Below are positions 21,985 through 32,480 of a DNA stretch of 64,000 nt, in pieces; the first letter of the stretch is position 1, and the number at the start of each line of letters is the position of its first letter. The stretch lies in assembly GCF_000247695.1 (NCBI RefSeq), contig NW_004624734.1:35027674-35091673 (forward strand), written 5' to 3'. This DNA is from Heterocephalus glaber (lineage: Eukaryota; Chordata; Mammalia; Rodentia; Bathyergidae). The position numbers were made by a program, and so were the translations under genes. Under the pieces are notes generated by a model. The model saw only the letters and a list, made by a program, of their open reading frames with translations. It was not told the DNA's origin and did not search any database.

Positions 21985-24174
21985 ATTTTTATGTTTTTCT
22001 AAATTCCTTTTTTTAATTCTCAAAAAAAAATATAATCCTTTTACTTCCTGCTACTCACTGTTACTTTAACAGGAAGTATTCTCCTGCAATCTAACTCTTG
22101 TTGCCAAAGTGAGGCCAGCACATTGGGTGCCATGTTGGTGAAGCATAGAGGGCAGAAGCAGGGCAGGATCCAGAATGGCTTCAGGCTTGGAGAGAGGAAC
22201 AGATGAGACCAGAGCTGAACTTGGGCAGAAGACCGTGAAGGTATAAGACTTGCTGGGGAGCAGTGGGGCACTGGGGTGGGAAACTGCACTACCAACTCAT
22301 GAGGAAGAGCAGGTTGTCACTATGGCAACAGAGTGTGTGATGAAGAGCATGGCCCCAGTTTTTGATGTTTGATTGTGGATAGTTTTTAAGTCACCCTTTC
22401 CTATTTCCCTATATGCCTATATCTAGATAAGCTGCTAAGAAACCCTGGGAGTTCCCTCCTTCAAACCCAGAAATACTGTGCCTGTGGGGTAACTCTCTCA
22501 CTGCCCGCCCCCAGAGCCAGGCACCTTTCCTGACTGTCTCAAGCCATGTGGGACCAGCTAGGAGGCCTTCCTTGCTCTCCACAGAGGCCTCAACTATGTA
22601 ATTCAAACATTTTCATAACTTTTTGAGTGCATGACTTTATCAGTCTCAGTGTCTGAGATAAAAACTTGGGTGGACTTCTACTTATTCTGCAGATAATTGT
22701 AATAGAGTGACTCTGGAAAATATCAGTGTACCCACACCATCCAGGGTGATATCTAGTAATGATATGTAAAGGTCAAGCACTAGCTTTTAAATGCTCTAGC
22801 CCAGTTGTGACACATGCATCACCTAGTGACCGTTGGCTCTGTCCAACTGCAGATAGGTGGGACAAGGAATAAAAGCACAGTGGCATTCAGTTTCTTCTGT
22901 GGTGCATCTAGGACTCTAGGCCAAGGTCACATACATCACATATGGCCCATTTATCATAACAGAATGCAAGAATTGGCTCACAAATACACTAGAATGTCGA
23001 TGGCTCCGAACAAATCACCAGTAAGACAAAACTAGCTTGAACACATCTTCTCATCATGCAGAAGGAAATGCACAGGTGGCTTGAGACCGAATAGGGAGTG
23101 AGAGAAGTGAAGCTAACAAACCACATGACAACTGAAAATGGACCCTTATCTCATGATTCTTGTTTTCTATCTCAGGGTCATGAACTGCGCAGGAAGGATA
23201 GAGAAAAATAACTTCCTTGAAGAGTTCTTTCTGAAGAAATAAAACAAATTGAGATGCAAACTAAAGCTGAAGTCAGAGACCATTTAGACCCAAAACGGTG
23301 TTTCCTGGTTGGCTGCTGGATATCTCACTCAAACTCAGCAAAAAGAATGTAATTTCTTCATACTCCCCATCTACCTGAAGAATACTGGTTATCTTCCACA
23401 AGTCTTGTGCAGCCTTGGAAGATTTGGGGGACTGCTCTTTGCAGAATTAGTCCAATTGCAGGAGAAAGAACAGAGGATAGGTAGAAACCCACCTGGAGCC
23501 TGGGACTACCACAGCTGCAACATAGAGAATGCAGAAGTTCTCTTTCCAAGCCCCAGAATAGGTCCCACTGGTTGCTGCCTTCATAATCTGAAAAATATGG
23601 TTTCATAAGGCATTAAAGGGCCCAGGAGATACGGAGAGGAAAGGAAGAAAAATGGAGTGATCTTCCAGGCTGAGATTTCAACTGTCTCTTCATCTTCCAA
23701 AAGATCCACTGGATCTCGCTATGTAACACACTGTTCATCTAGTGATTCTCCGTGTGGCTTCTTTCAGGGAAGTCACTTTTGAAAAGCAGGGGAGAATTCT
23801 CAGACACTGGGCCACTGGGTACCATTTGCTGAAGCAGTAGGCTCCTGTGCTGTCTTTGCTCGCCTCCCTTTGCCTTCTCCCTCTCTGCTCTTTTGGAATA
23901 TTCCCACACCAATTGGGCATGTGAGGAATGGGAAGGCCCAACTGGGTCCAAAGACTGAGGTTACACCATACCTGCCTAGCTCATGGGTGGGACTTATTAA
24001 AGTCTGATGAGAAGAATGCTAGGTGGCCACCCGTTCTAGGGAATGAAAAAGCCAGGAATAACTGGCTTAGCTCTGTAGGAAATCCTTGGTAGTCAGAAGA
24101 GGCTCTGAATTCATTTTAGAGATGCCACTTGATTTGGTTCTCCACAAGCCCCCTTGAACTCGAGTCTGCCTGAT
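21985..24174. other. no gene recognised, unique sequence
   Basis: About 2.2 kb without a named repeat. Open frames at 23309-23608 (plus) and 23358-23606 (minus) overlap each other and show no domain. No RNA gene seen. Confidence 0.4.
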
Positions 24175-24259
24175 AACATGAATAAGAACCATTTGTTGAG
24201 CTAGTGGTGTGACAGTTACTATACCAGGTCTTTCAAATTTTTTATCTGACTTAACACTC
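24175..24259 (-). repeat. MIR SINE, antisense, left half
   Basis: 'accatttgttgagctagtgg' then 'agttactataccaggtcttt' and 'tttatctgacttaacact' follow the antisense MIR lead ('tttattgagcac-tactatg-gccaggca ... atctcatttaatcctcac'). The element is cut by an L1 fragment and continues at 24574. Confidence 0.6.
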
Positions 24260-24565
24260 TTTTTTAACATTTTCATATTTTATTGGTACATTTTAGGTAT
24301 ACAATATAATGACAGTCATCATTGGAAATTTGCACCTTTACATAATCTCTCTTGGTTCTTATTTTTCCCCCTTCCCCTGCCTTCAACCCCTCCATCCCTC
24401 CCTATTTACAAAGACTTTGTTTCCATTTTTTCATTTTCTCATATTAATTCCATCCCCTTCTTTCCTTTCCCCTAGCCCTCCCACTTCCCCTTCCCCTTTG
24501 CCCCTTTTCTTCCTATTTCACATTATCTATTATACCTTTTAGTCCTTATTTACACTTTCAGTTTC
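24260..24565 (-). mobile_element. 5'-truncated L1 3' UTR, antisense
   Basis: Read on the minus strand this is a single 3' UTR unit: 'aaactgaaagtgtaaataag', 'gataatgtgaaataggaaga', a polypurine tract, 'aataagaaccaagagagatt', 'ttgtatacctaaaatgtacc' and an AATAAA signal, then a short A/T tail toward 24260. It matches the units at 9.03-9.55 kb closely. A candidate target duplication is aacactct (24253-24260) against aaccctct (24566-24573), 7 of 8. It lies inside a MIR. Confidence 0.85.
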
Positions 24566-24745
24566 AACCCTCTTTAAAATTTATATAGAAGTTAAATCTG
24601 TCTTAAAGATGAAGAAACAGATGCTAGTGGAGGTGTTTGGAGGTGCAGTGACAGGCCTGGGGCACATGGCTGGCAATGTTGCTGCTGGCCTTGGAGCCCA
24701 TTTCTGCCTGGCTCGAGGACCAGTGCTCTTGCCACTCTACTACAA
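24566..24745 (-). repeat. MIR SINE, antisense, right half
   Basis: 'cttaaagatgaagaaacaga' corresponds to the MIR 'tttacagatgaggaaactga' block; then 'gcctggggcacatggctggc' (the 'ccaaggtcacacagctag' position) and 'gaccagtgctcttgccactc' (the MIR head, antisense). Together with 24175-24259 it makes one MIR split by an L1. Confidence 0.65.
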
Positions 24746-25081
24746 GCCCTAAATAGTGAGGCAGAAAGCACCACAGAGAGAAGTGGGGTTTCTTCTCAGC
24801 CTCCCAACAGTGCATCAGACTGCCTTGGGTTGGCAAATGTTGAGCTAAGAATGTGGAAGCAAGGCTGCTGTTCAGTGAATGGCTGGCATGACAAGAGAGA
24901 GCCTCAGCAATGCCCTGCAGGAGCAGACAGTCAATACACGCAGGAGAAACACCCCAGCTCCCTCCTGACACTAAGAGGAGGTCACTTACAGGGGCAGAGC
25001 CCCTGCTGAGCAGTGGAGCCAGAGCCCATAAAACCAAGTTAGCACCCTCACTGGGACACTCTCTAGTTTTCTTTTTCTTTC

Positions 25082-25251
25082 GTGTGTGTGTGTGTGTGTG
25101 TGTGTGTTTGTGTGTGCACTCACGCATGTGCTACTAGGGATTGAACCCAGGGCCATCACATTGAACTACATTGCCATTCTTTTATATTTTTTGAGACAAT
25201 GTCTCACTAAATCACTAAGTTGCACAGGCTGGTCTCAAACACAAGATCTTC
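25082..25251 (-). mobile_element. B4-type SINE (ID/B1 composite), antisense, part 1
   Basis: A (GT)n run at 25082-25116 leads into 'gtgctactagggattgaacc', 'cagggccatcacattgaact' (ID-like part, antisense) and then 'ttttttgagacaatgtctca', 'agttgcacaggctggtctca' (B1-like part, antisense). The ID-plus-B1 arrangement defines B4-like elements. It is broken by a B1 at 25252-25390. Confidence 0.8.
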
Positions 25252-25390
25252 TTGCTAAGTATGGTAGCACATGCCTGTAATCTCACCACTGAGGCAGGAG
25301 GATCACTGCAAGTTTGAGGCCAGCCTAGGCTGCATAGTGAGTTCAAGGCCAGCCTGTACTACCTAGCAAGAACTTGTCACAAAAAAAAAG
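25252..25390 (+). mobile_element. B1 SINE inserted in the B4-type SINE
   Basis: Sense B1: 'gtatggtagcacatgcctgt', 'aatctcaccactgaggcagg', 'gtttgaggccagcctaggct', then the internal repeat 'gagttcaaggccagcctgta', closing with a nine-A tail. The B4 antisense sequence resumes immediately after it. The flanking duplication is not clear. Confidence 0.85.
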
Positions 25391-25452
25391 GTTTCTGCCT
25401 CAGCCTCCCAGAGCTCTGGGATTGTAGGCCTGTGCCACCAAGCCTAGTGGAT
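25391..25452 (-). mobile_element. B4-type SINE, antisense, part 2
   Basis: 'tttctgcctcagcctcccag' then 'agctctgggattgtaggcct' and 'gtgccaccaagcc' complete the antisense B1-like half begun before 25251. Confidence 0.75.
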
Positions 25453-25646
25453 ACCACTAATTCTTATAGGAGAATGATATCCAGGCAAATCAGGCCCTCC
25501 AAAACAAAGAAACAAAACCCCTTAGAACCGCTGAAGTGGAAGGATGCTTATAAATTCCTCAGTCCAGGAGTTTTCTGACTTTTCAAAAATAACAAGGAAT
25601 TTTAAATTTATTTTTCTAATAAGTTTTGGGTGGAACCTCAGTATAT

Positions 25647-25777
25647 TAAAGAAAAAGGAGAAGGGGAAGAGGAAGAAGAGGGAGGAGAGGGAAGAAAAAG
25701 AAGGAAGAAGAGGAGAGAAAGAGGAGGAGGAAGGAGGGGAGAAGAGAAGGAGGAGAAGCAGGGTCGGGGGAGAAGAC
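25647..25777 (+). repeat. Polypurine (GAAG/GGAG)n tract
   Basis: An almost pure A/G tract of about 115 bases (25648-25762). It lies just before a B1-like monomer and mirrors the purine tail after it at 25881-25965. Confidence 0.9.
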
Positions 25778-25880
25778 AAACCTCCAGCTGTGAGGGTGCA
25801 TACCTGTAATCTTATCTGGCAGGAGGCAGAGGCAGGAGGAACATGAGTTTAAGGCTAGCCTGGGCAACTTAGCAAGACTC
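25778..25880 (+). mobile_element. B1-like SINE monomer
   Basis: 'gtgagggtgcatacctgtaa', 'tcttatctggcaggaggcag', 'gagtttaaggctagcctggg', 'caacttagcaagactcc' match a B1/Alu-like monomer. A purine-rich tail runs on from 25881 to 25965. Confidence 0.75.
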
Positions 25881-25965
25881 CATAGGAAGAGAGAGATGAA
25901 GGAGGGAAGGAGTGGGGAGGAAGGAGAGGAAGGAAAGGGAAGAAAGAAGAAAGAGAGACTTCCAA
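25881..25965 (+). repeat. Purine-rich tail of the B1-like SINE
   Basis: Mostly A/G (aggaagagagagatgaagg, then GGAAGG units). It is probably an expanded SINE tail, as at 17.6 kb. Confidence 0.85.
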
Positions 25966-26679
25966 TTTTTGGTATGATTTGGGCTAGTCTTAATGATATA
26001 CCAAACGTGCAATTAACATTATCAGAAAACTAAAGTTGAGTATTTAGGGACTAAAATGAGCAGTTTCTAGAGTTTCCTAGGAACTCTAAGTCTGTACACC
26101 ACCAGATTTTCTCACACTACTTGTCCTGTCGCACAGCTGAAGCTTCTAGTACAAGTGTCAATGTGCAGAGAGCTAGGATTCCTAAAATTTGAGAGCTAAC
26201 TGTGTTATTAACATGGCGTCACTGTTGTCTTGAGTAAGTGAGAGTTTTCAAACGCTGAGCTTTTGAATGAGTTAAGGTATCTGTAGACTCATATATGTTA
26301 ATCATTTTGTTTTTAAATCATGCTCCATTATATTTATATTGTTGTCATGTTCTTTTCCAGTACCTTGCATCACAAGGTACTTGAAAATCTACTTGAAAAT
26401 TGGATCAAGTCTGATAGATGGTCTTGTCCACCTTTGAGGGAGCTGGCTTCTAGAGATGAGGAAACCCGAACTACAAATACCGATGCAGTTTGGCTTAATG
26501 AGAAGAGAAGTCATCCAAACCAAAATGAGAACCCATTTTTCACCACTTACCATGTTTTGAGCATAGAGCCAGATGTTACAGGTAGCGGGGGAAACAGCAG
26601 TGCTACAGGTGCAATATTTAGTCTTAATTCATGTCTTTGTGCTCCTTATTACCTACAGCTCTGCTTGGCATTTCAACCC
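25966..26679. other. no gene or repeat recognised
   Basis: Ordinary sequence. The 149-codon plus-strand frame at 26320-26769 runs into L2 sequence at its end and has no recognisable domain, so it is not called as a gene. Confidence 0.45.
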
Positions 26680-27205
26680 CTATTAGCCAGCCTCCCCAAG
26701 CTCTTCCACAAGCCGTTCCAGTGTTTTCGCTTATTACTCCATCAGTCTTCTGTTCCCCCAGGTTGCTGACCTTGGTTTCATCTTTGATTGTTCTTTTCTT
26801 CATAGCAATCAATCAATTATTTTGTCCCCTAGATTCTGCCGTTTCTTGTCCCTCCGTAACTGTTCTTGTTTAAACCCAAATTAACCCTCATCCGAGACTT
26901 TCTTCCATCCTCCCTATCTCCCATTTCGCTCCCTTCTCAGTCATCTTAGGAATAATTACTCTTCCTCCCCAAGCATAGCTGTGATTAGATAACCCTTTGC
27001 CAAATCCTCAATAGCTCTCCACTGACGGACAAATTAAGTATAAATTGCTCACCCTAGCATTTAAGGTCTTTTCTGACAAACCCTTGCTCTACCTTAGCCC
27101 CCAACTTTTCCATCCTGTAGCTATTAATTAATTAAATGAAATGATTTCTGGCCCTTCTCCACCTTCAGATTTCTGCTCATGTTACTCCCTCAGTATAGAG
27201 AACAG
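26680..27205 (+). repeat. L2 relic, sense
   Basis: Sense L2 blocks in order: 'ttggtttcatctttgattgt', 'caatcaattattttgtcccc', 'caaatcctcaatagctctcc', 'gacaaattaagtataaattg', 'catttaaggtcttttctgac', 'atttctgctcatgttactcc'. The familiar L2 run is 'ctccccattgcctacaggataaagtc ... ggcattcaaggcc'. Non-coding. Confidence 0.65.
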
Positions 27206-27212
27206 ACCAGGT

Positions 27213-27540
27213 ATATTAGTTAACTTTCCTGTTGCTGGGACACAATACATGACACAATTTATAAGACGAGAGGTTTAATTTGGTTAAACTCCTTGGTTGG
27301 CTCCAAGGCAGAAGGGCATGGCAGAAGGGCATGGCAGAAGGGCATGGCAGAGGAAAGCTTCTCACTTTATGACAGCCAGAAAGCAGAGAGTGAAAGAGGA
27401 AGAGCAAAAAGAGGAGAAGCAAAATATGGTGATTTTTATAATGTCACAGGCTAGTTAATGGAACAGCCCTGATTCAAACATAGCAGATCCCTTGCTCTTA
27501 ACCATTAACCTGCCCTGAATGCCCTCCCCATCAAAGATCT
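27213..27540 (-). mobile_element. MaLR-type LTR, antisense, with internal 13-bp tandem
   Basis: Begins 'tattagttaactttcctgtt' and continues 'gctgggacacaatacatgac' and 'cttctcactttatgacagcc', the same antisense family as at 15.5, 36.2 and 52.3 kb. Inside, gcagaagggcatg is repeated three times without change at 27308-27346. The right boundary is uncertain. Confidence 0.65.
27308..27346 (+). repeat. 13-bp tandem repeat, 3 exact copies
   Basis: gcagaagggcatg at 27308-27320, 27321-27333 and 27334-27346, followed by a partial copy (gcagagg). Other LTR copies in this window have a single 'gg-atggcagag' block here, so this is a local expansion. Confidence 0.95.
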
Positions 27541-27547
27541 GCCTTAG

Positions 27548-27665
27548 GGCAGTGGTTCTTAACTCTGGCTACCCTTTTAGAATCAGTTACAGCACTATCT
27601 AAAACACAGTACCACTAGCCAGTCACTGCCCCTAGAAATTCTTATTCTCTTGGTCTAGAGGATTA
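27548..27665 (+). mobile_element. hAT-Charlie-type fragment
   Basis: 'gggcagtggttcttaactct' is the terminal inverted repeat seen in MER5-group hAT MITEs, followed by 'ggctacccttttagaatcag'. The inner part is diverged. Confidence 0.5.
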
Positions 27666-27879
27666 TCTAAATGACCATATATTTTACAGCTTCTCAATAG
27701 ATTCTAGTACTTTACATTTGGATGGTTTGGGCAGTCATTCTTTCATCCATCCAGTCATCAAATGTCATTCAGGACATCATATAAGAAAATCCCTAAATCT
27801 ACCACTGAAAAGAGCCCCACAGAATTCTAGCCAACTTGAACATGTACACTTTTAGAAATATCAAAAATATAATCAAAAC

Positions 27880-27972
27880 ATCAACTTATATTTAATTTAT
27901 TAATTATAAATTATATTTAATGTATATTTGATACATTTAATTGTAAATTATATTTAATTTATTAATTTAGTT
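27880..27972. repeat. AT-rich tract with an internal direct repeat
   Basis: Nearly pure A/T. The 20-mer ttatatttaatttattaatt occurs at about 27887 and again about 62 bases later, with a related block between. It has a low-melting, matrix-attachment-like composition. It may be a decayed tandem repeat. Confidence 0.8.
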
Positions 27973-28534
27973 ATACATACACAAAACTATGCATGGTACA
28001 GAATGGTAATTTAGAAACATTGTTTTTTCCATTCTCATATTTCACACAGTTGTATTCAAACTTCTAACGAGCATCTATCATTTGTATCTTCCATCATTGA
28101 AATCACATTGACTGTCATCTGTAGAAGTTCCGGTACAAGCCACCTGTATTGTTGTTCATTGAAGTACGCCAGTTTTAAAATACATGTGTAACATGGTCTC
28201 TGGAAATTTTATGCCATGTCACAAAAAGGGCCTACTTGCATAACCTTAGGACAGTTGGCTAGTCGTGTGTATAGTGAGAAGGACTGGTAGCCATCAGGGA
28301 GCTAGGATGGCCTCTAGCTCCATTCTGATTGATCTGCCCTTTGTGTGACTAGTTGTTAGGTATTTCAAATGCTCCCTGCCTGTGGATATATTCTTGATTT
28401 TTATAACCTATCAACCCCTTACTGCATTGTTCTTTAAAGTGAATTAAGATGACTTATTTGTAACATGGCCACATTTAACATTGTAAGGTCACACACTCAA
28501 CAATAATTACTAAAACCTCATTTCCTTTTTTTTT

Positions 28535-28547
28535 AGCTGACTCAGCA
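28535..28547 (+). promoter_or_regulatory. Maf recognition element (MARE/AP-1)
   Basis: agctgactcagca matches the palindromic T-MARE (TGCTGACTCAGCA) at 12 of 13 bases, with a perfect TGACTCA core. Small Maf/NF-E2, BACH and AP-1 proteins bind such sites. It lies in non-repeat DNA. Occupancy cannot be judged from sequence. Confidence 0.35.
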
Positions 28548-29039
28548 GTGAGTTCCATTATGTTGATTGGGAGATTTTCTCTAGTGTTCTGAGTTCAAAA
28601 TAACTGAAGTTGTGTCATATAATGCATTCCACTACAAGTTGACTGATGCCCTTCCAAAAGGTAATTCAGTCGGGGGTTGGAGGGGTCTTATTTTTTATCC
28701 AGGCATAGACAGTTTTCATTGACCTCCAAAGATGAATCGGGCTCTGCTTCTTATATTCCTGCGCCCAAATGGCCTGAACAGCACTGTACCTTACCCACCT
28801 TATAGCACTGCTTTGAGATTTTCCACTTCTTCTGTCATCCTCAGACTCTGAGAAGTAACATCGGCACAGAGAGCTCTCCTCTCTTACACCTCAGCCCCCA
28901 CCCGCCCCCTGCCAGGTGTCTGCCTCTCTGCCAGCTCCTGTCTCTCCATGGGCTGTGATGCATGATGCTGCCAAGCCCAAGCCGCTCCTGGATTGCTGTT
29001 TGAACAGGGATGAGACAAACCTCCTTAAGCTGCTTATTC

Positions 29040-29220
29040 TAAGTTGGGGATTGTTCCTCCTGGTCAATTGATACTGGAAATAATTACTTTTTAGAATCTT
29101 TGAAAACCAAATGTGTAAAGAGAAATTAAAATCTAATTAAATGGATGTAGGCAATTCTGTCTGAGCTGACAATGCGTAAGCCACAGCATTTTGTCAAAGG
29201 CTACATTATCTCTCCATCCC
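29040..29220. promoter_or_regulatory. Possible conserved non-coding element
   Basis: Repeat-free, AT-rich sequence with clustered homeodomain-type cores: 'ctggtcaattgatactgg', 'aataattactttttag', 'tctaattaaatggatg', then 'gacaatgcgtaagcc' (C/EBP-like) and 'tttgtcaaaggc'. No open frame. The call rests only on motif density and absence of repeats. Confidence 0.25.
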
Positions 29221-30639
29221 TGGGCACTTCAGGCTCAGCTGGGTTCTGAGCCCAGCATCCCTCTCCAGTGCCCTTTTGTCTGTCCTGTCCTGGCCCCAAA
29301 CTCTCATTGTTCTTCAGCAGAAACATCCATATGCTGCTGAAATGAGTCAAACATCAGAGGGCTGCTGAAGGGCTTCTGCAGAGGATGGACTCCTCCCTGA
29401 TCACAAAGCTTCTACAGGGTTGCTGCTTGCATCATGGCAGGATAATGATTTGTCATCTCTGGAAAGAGGCAGGGGCAATAGGACCCCAAGTTGAGAGCTA
29501 CTACTTTGTGCCAACTCTAGTCAGCCCCCAACCAGCATGTAGTGGCAGCCAGTAAAGATGAGCATTAGACCCCTCAGCTCCCTATGACAATCCTGTAGAC
29601 CACTGTTAGCCCAGCTGTGATCTGTGAATGTGTTACCAGCCTACAATGTGAGTTTTAAGTGGCCAGAAGTCTTTACAGCAATTTGACATTGCTGTATTTT
29701 TATTGCATTTTGCATATTAGAAAATGAGAAAATGTATTGGAGGAGTGGGGGAAGTGGTTATCACCACAAGTTCTTTGAGAAGTGCTGCCTGAAACCCTCC
29801 TTGTCTATTCTGAACTCTATTCTCATCAACTCCAGCTTCTCTAAGCTCAGCAGCCAATTTCATTCTGGGGTTTGAATGTGGTTTTTCTGCATGGCTTGAC
29901 TCATGATTCTTCCCTGTCCATATTTTTCACTGAGGCATTTTTGGTTGCAAGAAATAAACTCATCAAATTGCCTGAGGGGAAGGTGGGGCGGGGGTGGTCA
30001 CTGCAAAGATTCACAGGAAGAGAAGCCAGATGTGCATCTGTGAGAGCTATGGGATCCAGGGGAGGTGAGATATGGAGCAGCTGCTGTCCCCAGCCTCTTC
30101 CAGGACCACCTTTGCGCTCTGTCTCCCCCCCCGCCCCCCGGCTTCCTCTGTGGTCCTCATTTCTGCTCTTCTCCACACTGTCTTGGATTCATCCAGCCTG
30201 GCCTTTTCCAACCTCATGGCCTCAGCCCCACCTGCAGTAGCTCATGCATTGATCAGTGGTACTTAGCCCAGGATTTCTCCTCTGGCCAGTTGGTTTCCTG
30301 ATTAGACAGAGGGCAACAAGGCTACTGGATAAAATGTGGATCTCCTTAAGCAACAGAGGTTGTGGGAGGGGCAGTTTCCCTTCAAGGCATCCTGGGATGA
30401 GTCTGTCCAAAAAGCTTCATCTCCTCTTATCCAAACTGGTGATGTCAGACAGTCTGGCTAACGCCCTAGCCCACTCTGGTCTGTCTTAGAGGACACACTG
30501 GTGGGTACTGGACCACTGCAGGGCTGTCACCTAGCAGATTCTGTGGCCCCATGAAATGCACATAGTGGCTGTTTCTTTTCTTGGAGCCATTCTAGCGCTA
30601 AGGCTCAGCTGACGATCACTGGAGGCGAGGCTTTTCCAT

Positions 30640-30920
30640 CTACCCAGCCACAGTGTTAGATCGCTCCACAGGGGTTAATTGGTTTTGGGCTGATGAAATC
30701 ACAGCAGAGTTATCCGTTGTTGGAGCTCTTCAACAGCCTAACAGTTATTACTCTCTGGGCACTTTCCCATTCCCTTTTGAGCCATTTCATTTTCTCAGTC
30801 TTGTCAGAAATGAGCATTTGCATCAGCATGTCACTGCCCCCCTTGTAATAATGCAATAATGTTATTGTTTTCACAGCACTGTTAGGAGTGAGCACCACAA
30901 AGCTGCCACACACCACAGCA
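30640..30920. promoter_or_regulatory. Possible conserved non-coding element with octamer
   Basis: Repeat-free sequence with 'ggggttaattgg' (homeodomain type), 'cctaacagttattac' (MYB type), an exact ATTTGCAT octamer at about 30815-30822 inside 'gagcatttgcatcagc', and 'aataatgttattgtt' (SOX type). Enhancer-like by composition; unproven. Confidence 0.25.
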
Positions 30921-32399
30921 GTTCACAGGCCAAACCTGTCTGGAGCCTGAGGCGTGACTTGCTGATGTGGAAAGGTCATTCTGCCCCCATGGGCCTGTTC
31001 ATTGGCCAGGAGAGGACTTCCCAGCCAGTGTGGGCATTCCTGGCCCAAGGACCAGTCACCAGGAGTTTAGATCTCATCCTTTGCCCTTCTTTGAGTTATG
31101 GACAAAACACCTGGGGTAGGGCGACAAGTGGCAGTATCCTTCACACAGCTAGGAATCATCCTGCCCCATAGAGGGCACGTAAGGGCTCCCGTGCTCTGCT
31201 GCAGAGAAGGGTACTGCTACTTCGCACCCCTGGGCCTGACTGAGAATCAAGATTGGACTTCGAGCCTAGTGGAAAGGTAAAAAGAGAACCATGGTACTGT
31301 GTTGGGTCTGGGCTGGAGGGATCTGTAAACAGTTCCAAATACCACCCAAGTGTTCTGGGCTGTGCTTTTTCTCCCTGGCCTCTTTGTTCTCAGTGCATAG
31401 ACAGGGACTTCAAAGGGTGTCTGTGCCTTGGGATCTGGATTGCCACAGATAAAGAAAGGGGATCCTGGCTCCTAGAAACCAATCTCTCCCCTCTTCTCCT
31501 CTTCTCTCCCCTCCTGTCCCCCCAGCCCTGCCTCGCTATCACAAGACACTTCATCTTAGTGTTCGGCAGTTGCTTTCTGCCCTACACATGGAAGGCACAC
31601 TGAAGGTTTCACACTACTCTTCTGATACACAGTGCAGCACCTAGTGTCGAAGGCTAGTGGCTAAAAGTGCACTGGCTCCATAGTGGTAATTCTTAGCCCA
31701 GACATCTGCTATCCAACAGCAGACTAATAGAGACAGGAAGGGCATAACACTCAGCAGGAAAGCCATCTCCAAGGACAGAAGCTAGTCAAGGACACTAAGG
31801 CCAGGTAATCTGTTACCTCTGGGCAGCACATAACAGTGACTAATCACTCCTAGGGTTATGGATGCATTTATAAATCTGATACTAACATCCAATACATTAT
31901 TTATAACCCCAAATATGAATAATTCAGTGTCCACATTTAGCAGGTTTCTGCTTAAAAACCAGCTTTGACCTGGTTCTTGCCTCTTGAGATTGATCAGGAA
32001 GGACTGGGAGAGAAGTAGCTCAACTCATGTTCTGCACCTGGGGAGGCTGGGACTGCTCACCACGGGGAGTGTGTCAGCCCTGTTGGACATCCCACACTCA
32101 TTTAGCACCTCCACCACCCTCTTCAATTTATGCACTCATGTAACAAAGATAAGTGACCCTTGATGATTTCTAACGTACCTTTTAGTCTTGAAATTCTGAG
32201 GAGGAGGGATTGGTGGGAGGACTCATAAAATTAGCAGAAACAGATGTAATATCTATGGTCCAAAAATAGTTGCTAACTACCCCAATCTTGTCTGGTGGCC
32301 CCAGTGACAAAGCAGGGGCCCCCTGATGTCCTAATTCCCTAGATATCTGTGTGTTTACATCACACAGCAATATGTCCCTCCTGTCTGAAAGATACCTGA

Positions 32400-32480
32400 A
32401 GTAGCAGCTTGTTTATCTTTGTGTTTAATTGCAGCACTGAGCATAGTGCCCAGAACTTAATGGGTCATTTTACATGAATG
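32400..32480 (+). repeat. L2 3' end fragment, sense
   Basis: 'cttgtttatctttgtgttta' then 'agcactgagcatagtgccca' and 'gaacttaatgggtcatttt' resemble the L2 3' end ('tcttattcatctttgta ... cagcgcctagcacagtgcctgg'). Short. Confidence 0.45.

Larger units (their letters stand above)
27973..32399. other. 4.4 kb largely free of recognisable repeats, no gene
   Basis: This is one of the longest stretches in which I recognise almost no transposon. Open frames (for example 29872-30240 and 31253-31603, both plus) show no domain and overlap frames on the other strand. Two segments look enhancer-like and are listed separately. A C-rich run lies at 30126-30141. Low repeat density could mean selection against insertion or simply that older repeats are beyond recognition by eye. 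Confidence 0.45.

Noticed and set aside
24624..25127. 167-codon open frame on the minus strand
   Set aside because: It runs through a GT array and half of a MIR, with no domain.
26320..26769. 149-codon open frame on the plus strand
   Set aside because: No recognised domain and the end lies in an L2 relic. No splice or promoter context.
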